A DNA stretch of 64,000 nt from Neospora caninum Liverpool (lineage: Eukaryota > Apicomplexa > Conoidasida > Eucoccidiorida > Sarcocystidae), in assembly GCF_000208865.1 (NCBI RefSeq), contig NC_018392.1, positions 1,054,001 through 1,118,000 on the forward strand, read 5' to 3'. This document shows, in pieces, positions 44,364 through 54,874 of the stretch. The notes beneath the pieces are model-generated. The model was not told where the DNA came from and searched no databases. It was given only the letters and a program-made list of their open reading frames with translations. The position numbers and the translations under genes were made by a program. Positions within the stretch are counted from its first letter, which is position 1. Each line of letters starts with the position of its first letter.

Positions 44364-46053
44364 CAATAGCCAGATGCATGGCTTCTGTGGCGTGTTCAAC
44401 ATATGGGGGACTGTTCAGTGAGCGACAAGCGAAAAGGTACCCTTTTCGTTGGCTCTTCTCAGGCACAGGGGTTGTCTGATCAGGTCGTGGGACGGTGGCA
44501 AGTTTCTGGTAACGAGCCGTGTGCCGCGGGCAGATGTTTCGAGCTAAAACGTCGCCACTGCCAGTTTTTAAGTAGTGTGCGGCTCGGTTGAGTCCCCGGT
44601 AATTCTTGCTGGGAACATCCGGATCGACATGTACAGTTGTCATTTGGAAGACTGCGACTAAGAAGGACAACACGGGCATGTACCGAGCGCTAGGCTCATT
44701 CACTTGCTGCATCGTGTAGGAGACGTATTTAATCGACCTCAACGCGGGCCACTCGAGACGAACAGGAAAAAAACTCGATGTGGCCCCACGGCCAAGGAGC
44801 CATCAAAGGAAATGGGATATTTGTTCAAAAACTGAAAGGTGACCAGGCAGAATTAGGTAGCTGGACCCCCGACCACAGCTCACATTAGCTTTTGTTATGA
44901 CCCGGCAGACGAAAGACCTCGGACCGCCGCTGATTGAACCACTCTGAAGCAGCTATGCAGAACGCCCGTGCGTCTCATGTGTTGATTTCACGAGCTTTGC
45001 GAGCATGAAGCTAAGGCTGTTTCGGCTATCATCTGCAGATCCATGCCAAAAGAACACGTGCTACTGAGTTTAAGAAAGCTGTTAGGGGGATTTCTTAATA
45101 CGTGACATAAAACAATCGATGCGAATCGATGGAGGCAACAACGCCTCTCTCTGAGTTAGGGGGTGGGGGCGGAGGAGTAAGCCCCGGTATTTTATGCCTT
45201 GTTGCAGTCCGGCCACTGACCTGGCTTCTCCTAACAAGCCCAAACATTGAGGTTAGCCAATCCTGCATGGCAACCATGTACTTGCCAAAGGCGAGGGCAA
45301 AATGTTTCAGTTCAGAAGACGGGCACTTCACCTAGTCACCTCCGTCTCTTCGATGGCATGCATTCCCACGAAACCCGCTGGTCAAAGGAATATCGCATGG
45401 CACGACAGGCCACTGGCAGCTGGTTGTGCAACATGAAACCGCTGTCGGAGTCTGTTCTACTGAGATCGAACTCGCAGCAGTTGAGTCAATACCCTTCGCG
45501 TGAAGTACACAAAGCTACTGGCATGTAACTTGCACTGCTTCAGCTCTCTGCGGAATCACAAGCATGCCAAGCACCGGTTGCTACAGCTCGGACGCGCAAG
45601 GTGAGTCTCTCGAACTTTACTACCTGTAGTCTAGCTGTCGGGTTTGAGTGGTGCAGCCTACAATGTACTTGAACATGACTGACAACTGCAATAGCTATTG
45701 CGCTCTCACCAGAAAAAGAGCAATTGGCAACTACCTATGTCGCCCCATTCTTTGCTCGTCTCCGCATTCCTTTACAGACACGATTTTGAATCGATTCAGG
45801 AGTCCGTGGGGTGACAAAGCAGCATCGCACTTCAGAACAAACAAGCCAAACCGTTCACGAGGAGAATTGTTGTGGTGGCACACAACTGATGTGCTCACAA
45901 ACGTTCCACCAACTCCGCATCCCAGCAGACACAGCCGCGCCAAAGTACAGCGTCGCTGCTAGAAACGCCACTCCCTCTCACTATTTCGTTCGATCCTGCA
46001 TTTGAAACAGGAATTACATCCTAACGGTAAAAAGGCCAATGCAATTTCTCATG
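44364..46053. other. Convergent intergenic region
   Basis: It lies between the PITH gene (+) and the propeller protein (-). Several 60-140-codon open frames on both strands carry no motif. A downstream exon of the propeller gene could lie here (possible donor GCGAG|GTGGTG near its stop), but I found no phase-matching exon. Confidence 0.45.
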
Positions 46054-49000
46054 TCACCACCTCGCAACGCCACTTGTTTCGAGGCCGAATACTCCACCTG
46101 CAGGCCTTCGCCGGATGCCCCCAGAAGCAGTTGTGTATTCACTGTATTCTCTGTCGCTCGACGAAGGCAGCGGCGACGACGCAAGCTGTGGAGATGTCAA
46201 CGTCGCCTCTTGATGTGAACCCCACCCCAGAAACGCCGTGCTTGAATTCATCGAAGGCATTAGCCTGTTTGCTGACCTGAAGGGACTGGTTGCGCGAGAC
46301 TGGCCCAGCGCAGAAGATGCAAGATGATTTTCGGCGGTCAACAGTGACTGCGGTCGGACAGCTCCACTCTCCCCGTGCCATCCAGTAGAACCCCCCCGGG
46401 TATTATGTACGCGGCCTGCGTTAAAAGTGAGCCGGTCGCCGGGAAGGTCCGAATAACCTCCGACTCCACACCCGTAGCCACTTTTGTATAAGTGGGTAGT
46501 CGCGGAGCCCCTCAGTGGTGATTCCCGTACATTCGCTCCGTCTACATTCTCGCTTTGTAGGAACGCTCCCCCCAAGTCCGGAAACGCGGCGCGCACAGGA
46601 GCAGGGCGGTTGCAGACCCCGTAGGAGCCATACGGTGATACGCGCAGCGCAGGGAACCTCTGAGAAAAGGCCCAGCGAGAAAAGGAAGAGGTGCTAGCAG
46701 GCGGAATTTCAGAGTCTTGAGGCATCGATGGACTTAATTGCCAACTACGAGCCAGCTGCGTCTGTTTCAGCTGCCACCGGGCTAGCCAGTCACTCCCGCT
46801 TTGACCCGCGTCGCCCCTGGTTCGCTCCGGGGCTCGTCCGGAACTCCAAAACTGATCCTTGTCGTGCAAACCGCCCCAGCCATTGAGTGCTGACATACGA
46901 AGGGTCGATTCCAATTTACTGGGTTGTGAAGGTTCCTGCTGCTTCCAGTAATTCTCGCTCTGAAGCCCTAGTTTGTCAATGCTGCTGCCCAAGAAGGGAC
47001 TGACCGTGCCAAACTCCTTCGTTCGTCCCCAATCTTCACCTTTTTTGTGTGCGTTTGCATCGTCCGCTAGGTTGCCTACAAACGACGGGGGCGGTAGCAT
47101 GCTGGCACCGGAATACATGTCCGTTCGAGGCTTTCTTCGAGGAGAATCTCTTGTTCTGACGTGGGCAGACCCATACGACGACGCACCAAGTAGAGAGGCT
47201 TCTTGCCACGAACTGAGGGTTTCCTGCTCTGCGCTGGCTACTCGAGGGGACGCCAGCGCGGGAGAGGATGATAATGAGTACAACAAACTCCCCCTCGATG
47301 GTCCCTGACGTGCCGCTGCGCGCGATCCCGAAGGCTGCAGGGACGATTGGGCTTGTGGGAGTTTATGTAAACACGTGACAACGGGCATCATTGCTGTGGT
47401 TCCGGGACGCGATACGGAGCTGCATGGTGTCGACCATTGCACTGCAAGCAAAGTTGATGCATCAAGCGTGCACCCTGTTTGGAAGGCTTTCGGTAGCGAA
47501 CAGAATGCGACGGCCGATGGATAACACCCCGGGAAGGGAGGACGGAGCCAATAAAGCAGCGGTGAGCGGTGCTGCCTGAGGTCACCAGGATGTCGTCTTC
47601 GGATTCGTGGTGTGGAATCGTCGTAGACGACGACAGAATCGCATCCCTCATGAATGACGGCCACGTAGGAACGTCGAGAGGCATCATCTTTGCCTAGCGC
47701 GAATGTCAGAATATTTCTCAGTTTAGGCCGAAACATGCTTGGTGTCTTGCTTTGTGGTGTGCCTTCTTTTTCTGTTGTATGAGTCGAGCTTTCGATTCCC
47801 CTCGAGCCTCTGCCATCCTGGGCTGCTGCTTCGTCATGTCTGTGTCTCTCTTTCTTTTGCGTTTCGGCAGGCTGAGGGCGCTGCTTCATCTGGACGGGGC
47901 CTCTGGAGGGAAGGCTCATCTCAGTCACAGGCGTCTCGATCAAGGCATGCTCTCCTGTCCATCTGAGAAAGCATCCGATCATATTCCCTGGAGAGACGCG
48001 GCAAAATTGAGAACCCATGCTCCAGTCGAATATGAGAGGGCAAGGACTTCCCCTGACTGAAACATACACTAGTTGCCGAGATGCGTGGAATGCGAGCGTT
48101 GCCACGGGCGCACACGCACGTACTAAGGACGCGGTCCCCTTCACGCCTTTTGAACCTTCCGCGGCCATGCTGTCCCTCCGCATTTCTTGTCGCAGCTGCT
48201 CACGCGTGCGCACGTCCAAGCGCGCGCGGCACACGGCGAACCACTCCGCAACACTCTTCCGCGGATCTCGTTGCACGACAGTCAACCGGCCGGCACTGCT
48301 TAACACAATCAGCTGAAACTCGCCCGTCCAGCAACAGGCTACAGGGACGTGGCCTAGCAACGCTTCTCCCCCTAGAGCCAACAGCCGAGGCACTTTGCAG
48401 CTAGAGGGAACGCAGTACGGAGACGAGAGAGGATCAAATACGTATACACTTGTTTCAGTTAGAGCGCAAACTCGCGTAGCGCGCGGCGAAACCTGCAAAA
48501 CTTTGACACAGCTGTCGAGCTGGTCGACCGACTGGATCCTCCAATATTTCATGCCGTTATCCACTCCATCAGTGCTTCGCCATAGAGAGGAGTGATCAGA
48601 CTCAATGTCGGCACGATGATGGAATCCTTCCGGCTTGTAGGTCGACAGATACTCCAGTCGGCTGTCGCTGTAACCCAAGAAGATATAGGGACCGCGTGAA
48701 CCGGAACTGAGAACGGCTACAGCGGTCAGCTGCCGTGACTTATCCAGGATCTGCTTGGGTAAGGCTGAACCATGGTAAACGTCTTCATAACAAGTAGCAC
48801 GGTCAGCAGCAGAGTCTGCTAGGTCAGTGTCAGAGGCTTTAAAATCGTCACCGTGGGAGTTTTGCGCTGAAGTACCCAACACAGCTGCAAGAGATGTCGC
48901 TTTGCCACTGTTGCGCAGAAGTACTGAGGTGTCTGCATGCCCCAAAAGTACCATCGATTCGTCGACGGAAGCCGAGTATTCGTCGCCCTCTTCGTCGACG

Positions 49001-49827
49001 ACTGTGCTCTCAAGTTTCGACGATAACAGGCATTGTCTCTTTGATAAGGCGACCAGTAGTACATCGCCGCCGGCGTCGATCGCCCGGGACCGATCGCTGT
49101 AGGCTCCCTCGGCGATCAGCAGAGCCGTATCTCTTCCATGTGTTCTGAAGTCGGGAGTTGCAGCCACCGCTAATAGACTACGGTGCGCAGCCTCAGAGGA
49201 ATTACATCGTCTCCGTCTTCCACAGGAGACTGGCAGGCGGATGCCCTGACAGAGAAGAGAAAAGAACCATGAAAACAGCAGCTCGACAAGCCGCCACGCA
49301 CCGCGCGCGGTTTCTGATGAGACAAATGATGAAGATGGCCGAATGGTAAGCTTGTAGAGAGAGGCAAACGAAGCAATGAACGACCTAATTCCTTCACCCA
49401 GCTGGCCGTAAGCACTCAGAAAGGAAAATTGTCGGCCAACAGGACAGCACTCCCCTCCATCACTCGCCTCGTCGAGGTGGAGGGGTGTATACGTGGGTGT
49501 GTACACTGGTCGACCAGCGCCGGAAGAGGAAAACGGAGAGTCCTGGAGGCGCCGGGACGCTGAATAGTAAGGCAGCGGCATGCCGAGGGCCTTGGAGTGT
49601 AAAGCGACATCTGCGCTGGGAAGCATTACCCAGTGAGGCAGCTGTGGAAAAGGAAAGGGGCAGTCGACTGGGGATTTTGTATCCTGTTGAAGAACAGCCG
49701 AGCGCGCGGCACCCATCAATAAAGGACGGGATTTCACAGCGCCACGCTCCCACGGCTGGCGATCCATGTTTTCTTTCTCCGCCAGCGAAGCGGTTTGTGG
49801 CTTCGTATGAAGGGCGTTTTCAGTCAT
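46054..49827 (-). CDS. Large propeller-type protein, Nup155-N-terminus-like (tentative)
   Basis: A single exon; the first in-frame ATG at 49827 gives 1257 residues. The N-terminal 190 residues are polar, with one amphipathic/hydrophobic stretch (LVELLFSWFFSLLCQGI). Residues of about 200-620 alternate short beta-like strands with loops: YIFLGYSDSRLEYLS, KYWRIQSVDQLDSCVKVLQV, VCALTETSVYVFDP and LIVLSSAGRLTVVQRDP. This order, with the 'D...R..ALT..SVYVFD' strand, resembles the N-terminal propeller of Nup155/Nup170 nucleoporins. The C-terminal 550 residues are Ser/Gly/Arg-rich with no detectable alpha-solenoid, which full-length Nup155 would have. It could be a propeller-only nucleoporin, the 5' part of a longer gene, or an unrelated WD-like protein. 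Composition and openness over 3.8 kb make it a real gene. Confidence 0.6.
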   Translation of the reverse strand: MTENALHTKPQTASLAEKENMDRQPWERGAVKSRPLLMGAARSAVLQQDTKSPVDCPFPFPQLPHWVMLPSADVALHSKALGMPLPYYSASRRLQDSPFSSSGAGRPVYTPTYTPLHLDEASDGGECCPVGRQFSFLSAYGQLGEGIRSFIASFASLYKLTIRPSSSFVSSETARGAWRLVELLFSWFFSLLCQGIRLPVSCGRRRRCNSSEAAHRSLLAVAATPDFRTHGRDTALLIAEGAYSDRSRAIDAGGDVLLVALSKRQCLLSSKLESTVVDEEGDEYSASVDESMVLLGHADTSVLLRNSGKATSLAAVLGTSAQNSHGDDFKASDTDLADSAADRATCYEDVYHGSALPKQILDKSRQLTAVAVLSSGSRGPYIFLGYSDSRLEYLSTYKPEGFHHRADIESDHSSLWRSTDGVDNGMKYWRIQSVDQLDSCVKVLQVSPRATRVCALTETSVYVFDPLSSPYCVPSSCKVPRLLALGGEALLGHVPVACCWTGEFQLIVLSSAGRLTVVQRDPRKSVAEWFAVCRARLDVRTREQLRQEMRRDSMAAEGSKGVKGTASLVRACAPVATLAFHASRQLVYVSVRGSPCPLIFDWSMGSQFCRVSPGNMIGCFLRWTGEHALIETPVTEMSLPSRGPVQMKQRPQPAETQKKERHRHDEAAAQDGRGSRGIESSTHTTEKEGTPQSKTPSMFRPKLRNILTFALGKDDASRRSYVAVIHEGCDSVVVYDDSTPRIRRRHPGDLRQHRSPLLYWLRPPFPGCYPSAVAFCSLPKAFQTGCTLDASTLLAVQWSTPCSSVSRPGTTAMMPVVTCLHKLPQAQSSLQPSGSRAAARQGPSRGSLLYSLSSSPALASPRVASAEQETLSSWQEASLLGASSYGSAHVRTRDSPRRKPRTDMYSGASMLPPPSFVGNLADDANAHKKGEDWGRTKEFGTVSPFLGSSIDKLGLQSENYWKQQEPSQPSKLESTLRMSALNGWGGLHDKDQFWSSGRAPERTRGDAGQSGSDWLARWQLKQTQLARSWQLSPSMPQDSEIPPASTSSFSRWAFSQRFPALRVSPYGSYGVCNRPAPVRAAFPDLGGAFLQSENVDGANVRESPLRGSATTHLYKSGYGCGVGGYSDLPGDRLTFNAGRVHNTRGGSTGWHGESGAVRPQSLLTAENHLASSALGQSRATSPFRSANRLMPSMNSSTAFLGWGSHQEATLTSPQLASSPLPSSSDREYSEYTTASGGIRRRPAGGVFGLETSGVARW

Positions 49828-50575
49828 ACTGAAGGACAAGCACCACGGACCCGAGTGGCAGCCCACGTTCCTGGCCTCTACAACCCCGTCGCACAGGCGG
49901 GCGTCCAGAAGGCTTCCTTGCCAACTTGTGCTTGCTCGGGACCCAAATGACGGTGGTGGCTTTCCAAACTAGAAAAAGCCGATATGGCTGGTGCCTATGT
50001 TCTCCGGCGCCACGTTAAGGTTTAATCGGACTCCTCACTGGAAGATTACGTTTGAAAGGCTTACGGACCAGCAACCACCGTGAGCATCCAGCATAAGTAA
50101 CGGGAACACGAAGTCTTGGACTGAACATCTCGTGAAAATCAAGTAAATTCAGATGATCGTGTGGACCATGAAACCGCCAGTGGCCACTGACCACAACAGA
50201 CCGCATACGGGAGGGTTAGTCACGATCGACGAAGTGCAGCACCACACAGAACAAATTTTAGCACCTCTTGCCGTGGGGGTGGGTGTGTCTTCACCGAGGA
50301 TGCTGCCAGAGAAGCCCATATGAAATGTAAAACTGAAGTGACAAGGCCTCTGGTTGGGACTGTCCAATGCGCGCATGCGTTGTCTTCCACTATCAGTGCT
50401 GCATGCATTCGCACCAGACGCCCGTCCGAGAAAGCAATTGGAACCGTAGAAAATCACGAAGCTGCCAGGGAGTGGTATGCAATAAAGATTTTGTTTACAA
50501 TCATGCTTGATACTGCCTGATGGGTCAATGGTGCCCTGCGCACTGTGGCGCAGTCCGCCGGAGAGGGGAGCAGTG
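49828..50575. other. Divergent promoter region
   Basis: About 750 bp lies between the starts of the propeller protein (-) and the RsfS-like gene (+). It should hold both promoters. No open frame with a motif and no diagnostic regulatory site was found. Confidence 0.6.
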
Positions 50576-51926
50576 ATGGAGAAATATCATCTTTTGTTGC
50601 TCTCGTCTGTCATACTTTGCATTTTCGGCCGTGTGTTGCCATCCTCTACCCGGTGTGAAGCGATCACTATTCACAGGGATGCGTCATCTTGCCGGAGCGG
50701 GCCCACACACTTCGGCTGCGCGATTTGGAGGGACACCGCTTTCCTCCGATCACCAGTACGGCTGGTGAATTCACCCAGCTTTAGGGACGTTCCTCCACCG
50801 AGGGGTGCAAGCAACTCAGCAAAACTGGACTGGCGTAGGCCGCCGTGGCTTCAACAAGAAGTCTTTCCGAGTCTATTACTGGAACAGGGAAGCTGCTTGT
50901 TTGGAACAAGCTCATTCATTCAGTCGCGTCTCATCAAAGAGTCAGTATACGATGGCTACAAAGAAGTGCCAAAACTTGCTGTCTACAAGACGCTAAAAGT
51001 TACGTTCCCAAAAACTCCATCCTTTGGCCAACAAAGCGGGCGCCGCTTGTGGTCTGAAGAGAGGGGATTTGGAAGCCACTACGCTGTTCCGTTGGTGACA
51101 GGATTAACTGGATGCTCAGATGTGAACCAGAACATCCCCCAGTTCCTGTTACCTCCGCTATTCACTGCCGTCCGGACGGGGGACAAACACAAGGCTCAGA
51201 CCATCACTGCCTTGTGGAAAAAGCCGGGGGTCCCGCGAGTGGGGTGGGTAGATGACAGATACGCATCCTGGCATGAGCAGCAACGTATTCCTGGCTCTGC
51301 CACGGAGTTGAATGAATCAAGCACGATTGGCAAGGCTGCGGTCAGTCAACTCGATGGAACATCGCCTGGCTCTGAGAAGTCGGAATTAACCGTCGAAAAT
51401 GCTGCTGAAGGTCTAGCGCCTCAGGGAGAAGGGATGGTCATAATGACCGGTACCAGTGCCTCCCACCTTGATTCACTGGCGGAAGTCGTTATCGCGGTAA
51501 GTCTGTGTCGGCCACAACGCTGGCGCAAATTTATCTACCTCCAATGTGAAAATCAGAATCGAACTCGCTTCACGGGGCAATGTTCCCACGCTGGTCACGG
51601 ACTATGTTTTCAAAAGGAATGCACATGTGGTGTGGCTGCCTAAATGGTGCATGCAGGCTCTGTGGGAGACCCACATGAGAAAGTTGCTTGGGCGAGATGG
51701 TCGTGGATATTCGGGTTGGATTGTTTTAGCTTTCATGGACCTGGAAGTTCACATTATGACACCGGTAATGAGAGAACGGTACGCTCTTGAGGAGCTTTAC
51801 GGTCTGTGTCCTCGCATTGATATTTCCGACTGTATTCGGGTTGACAGTTTGGAATCGTTTGATCTGTACAGGGAAGGGTTTAAAACACTTGGTTCTGCCG
51901 AGCACCCCTTCCCGGAAGGGTTCTAG
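50576..51926 (+). CDS. rsfS: RsfS/Iojap ribosome-silencing factor, organelle-targeted
   Basis: Two exons: 50576-51496 and 51657-51926 (396 residues, phase 0 junction). ATG 50576 gives a signal peptide (MEKYHLLLLSSVILCIFGRV) followed by a Ser/Arg-rich stretch, the bipartite leader expected for the apicoplast; a mitochondrial alternative cannot be excluded. The RsfS core spans the intron: GMVIMTGTSASHLDSLAEVV at about 283-302 matches 'yfVI.TGtS..H..aiA..v'. Exon 2 carries GYSGWIVLAFMDLEVHI and RERYALEELYG, matching 'W.vlD.gdvvVH...R..Y.LE.LW'. RsfS binds large-subunit protein L14 and blocks subunit joining when nutrients are short. Odd points: the usual Asp after 'W.vl' is Ala here, and about 180 residues of unrecognised sequence lie between leader and core. 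Confidence 0.85.
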
Positions 51927-52897
51927 CCCTTTATACGTGGTTCGGATACTGCAAGCAACGTTTCGCGGGCGCGATGGCACATTGCCTCGTATGCCCTGTC
52001 ATCCGGAACTTGCACAGGCAGCTCTCAGGCCATGCTGCGGCAGTGGCTGTCTCGGCTCGAGCAGCCACTAGAGTCTCTGACACCTTTTATGGTATCCGCA
52101 AAGCGAGATGCCGTAGAACGGAACATTTCGTGTGGAGAACAACCGGCATCGGGTGAATCGCGTGTGTGTTACGCAGCCTCAAGATGAACATCACAGGACC
52201 GAAGGTTGTATGAAATTTGGTTTAAAACGGTGCGCACATACCAATGAAGCAGGATGTCCACACGTAGTTTCGAGTAAAATGCGACTTGTTACGTATACTA
52301 CGGCGCCGGCTTTGCAATAGTCGTAATGGGTTTACAAACGCGAATGTAAAGGTAGTCCTGGTTACTGAGCTTCCAAGCTCACCTGAGCGGATCCGTCTGG
52401 CGTGGCGACAAATGGGCGGAATCGTTCTGTGTTCAGGTACCTTCTGTTTTTGCTGTTTGTACTGTAAGTGATCGGCGTCGTCTGATCGTTCTTCTGCGAG
52501 GCTCCTCTTCGTCCTTTTTGACTGAAATTCAAACTCGGTGCCCTTGTCATTGGACAAGCGTTGCTGCGAAGTGGTTAAGTGATCAGTGACCTAAGGATGT
52601 AAAGACTTGTTGTGGGGGAAGGTTCAGTATGGAGCGCATGTCTTGGTTTACTAGTTGGTCTGTCACTGCAGACGAATGCTCCTGTAAGTGTCGCCGCTAA
52701 AGGTTTGGTTACAGGGCCAACTGTGTTAGAAGTCCTCACCGGTGACAGTCTACGGCAGAGCAATGACTGCAGTTCGTTTGGTGGAATGTCGAGGAAGAAT
52801 GGACTGATGTGTTGATCTGGCTTTGACGTGCACAACACGCCTTCACAATCGGCAGTGGAAGGCACATCGTATGGCGCGGGTATCCTGACCAGCCGAA
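51927..52897. other. Convergent intergenic region
   Basis: It lies between the 3' ends of the RsfS-like gene (+) and an unrecognised secreted-protein gene (-). Short open frames have no motif. Presumably 3' UTRs. Confidence 0.55.
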
Positions 52898-54874
52898 CTA
52901 CTCCTGAAGCTCGTGAAACATGCTTGATATGTTCGTGCTAGAGAGAGCACCGTACCGAGAGCGTCTCCACAGGCGATGGTCTACCGGTGGCCCGTAGCGC
53001 AATGTATTTAGCGAACGGTTCTTGAGATCTCTTACTTGGGCGTCCGCAGAGAGCTGCAGCACCTCTGTTGAGTTCCCGCAGAGCTCTGGTGGTATAGTGC
53101 CAAGCAGCTCGCCGTCGTATAGTGAGAGGAAGTGCACGCCTTTCGGCCCACTCCCTCTAAGGTCCGTCTTACGAGGTGCGGTACCAAAGGGACGAGCTTC
53201 TCTACTTGTTTGGCTTGGTTCGAATTTTGTTGTAGGCGGTTGAAGATAATTTCTATGCAACTCTAATCCAGTAGTGAAGCCATCTGTATTGTGGGCATGT
53301 ACTAGCCGGGCACTGCTTCGTCGCTAATGTTGCCAGTCGGCCTACCCAAGGCCGGCGGATATCCCGGCTCTAAACAACGAGTATGCTCCAATCCGGGAGT
53401 CATACGATTTGTTAAACAATAGCTCATACTCACCGGTTTCTCCGCTGGCAAAAACGACAAGTAAATCGGCCTGGACAGACTGCTGGCATAATCCGGCATC
53501 CCGAAGGCCTATCGTCTTGGTCATGTACGCCAAATTATTATAGGAGATGGGCAAAGGCATACCAGCGACCCGGATGGTGTGCAGTCGATCGAGAGTCTCA
53601 CAACGCAATGACCAGAACTCAATTTTTTCCTCGGAAATTGTGAAGAAGCGACGGTGACACTGTTGGCAGTTAGCACCTGAGGCTGATCCCGTCGGAACAG
53701 TTAAGGCTTACGTTGTTCAGATACTTTTTGTTGTTGACCCGTTCCGGAGCCTGGTGTTCAGATTTTTTCTCTGCCTCTCTCTTATTGGATCGCTCTTCAC
53801 GGCACGCTACCTCAAAAAATACGAAGCCAATGGGAGCGAAGGTGTCCCGGGTTTGGGCCACCTTGTGGCTCCTGCCTCCATCAAGCAGGTTGATGATTCG
53901 CAGACTCACTGCAGAAGATGAGATCTTTTGGATCCTTTCCAGACAGTGTCCCCTTGTCTCTTACGTTTCTCTTGCTTCAGAAGAAGCTGGCAAACTAAGA
54001 GTCTGTCTGTGTTCGATTTCGCGCACTTTTTGATGAAGGAGAAATCAACCTACTCCAGAAATTCCACACTTCGGTAATGATCTAGAGGAATTACTACGTC
54101 CGCCTGTTGAGGCCAACGATGTGCTGACAAAAAAAGAGGGGACACGCATAAATGAAATACCAAGCGTCTTCCATCTTCAATATCGAATACGGCTGCGGTG
54201 AAGAGATCTGGACGAGTTGGCTTAAACATCGCCACTAGTCCGTGAGATATTCTGCTTTTCCAGAGCGACAGTGTACTTTCCACCACGACACTGGCGAGCC
54301 GTTCACACCCTACCGAACTTCTGAAAAGCGATTTTGTAGGGGAGGATCTAACTAGATGAGACTGGTTTTGCTTGCCTTCGAATTCCTCTTCGTACACAGA
54401 GAAGACTCGCGTGAACGTTTCATGATTCTGTTTGGATATAACTTCGAATTTTTCCGAAGTGGAGTTCTAGAAAACAAACAATACCCAAAATTGGAAGAAA
54501 CGCACATTCCCTTGTTGAGCTGCTAAAATCATGCCGTTGGCCTCTAAATAGTGGCGGGCCAGTGAAGGTGTGGAGGAGATCCAAAGTAAGTACCTCTTAC
54601 CATCAAACTCGAAAAAAGCGGGATGGGATAAGACCAGTTCTTCTGTAGAGACTTCCATGATGTCCTACATCGAACTGCTCGGGTAGCACTTACCGAAATT
54701 CTTCGCGAAAAGAGGAGTTATCTCGTTCCTGTCTTCTAGTGCCTGTTGGGTCCACATAAGGCAAAAGCTTCGGTCATAAAAGCATATTCTGCCTCCGTAC
54801 TTTCCTGAGAAGAACCCGACACTGAAGGCCTCCCGGATTTGGCTCGTAAACAACCACAATAGTATCGTTAGCAT
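52898..54874 (-). CDS. Unrecognised secreted protein, six-exon model
   Basis: Exons 54874-54694, 54642-54506, 54466-54070, 53908-53712, 53659-53434, 53283-52898 (507 residues, phases consistent). ATG 54874 gives a signal peptide (MLTILLWLFTSQIREA). Later exons alternate beta-like strands: GGRICFYDRSFCLMW, GKRYLLWIS, FTAAVFDIEDGRRL, FTISEEKIEFWSLRCETLD, LLVVFASGET, VHFLSLYDGELLG. The run of 'hydrophobic strand-turn-strand' units suggests a propeller or other beta-rich extracellular fold, but no family is recognised. Introns are 39, 51 and 52 nt, plus two of about 150-160 nt. The 54070 donor (A|GTGTGG) is weak. A 57-nt in-frame stretch inside exon 2 could itself be an intron. An upstream exon at about 55306-55056 is possible but unproven. 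Confidence 0.6.

Noticed and set aside
44314..44742. 142-codon minus frame overlapping the PITH 3' end
   Set aside because: It overlaps the last PITH coding exon on the other strand and has no motif or splice partner.
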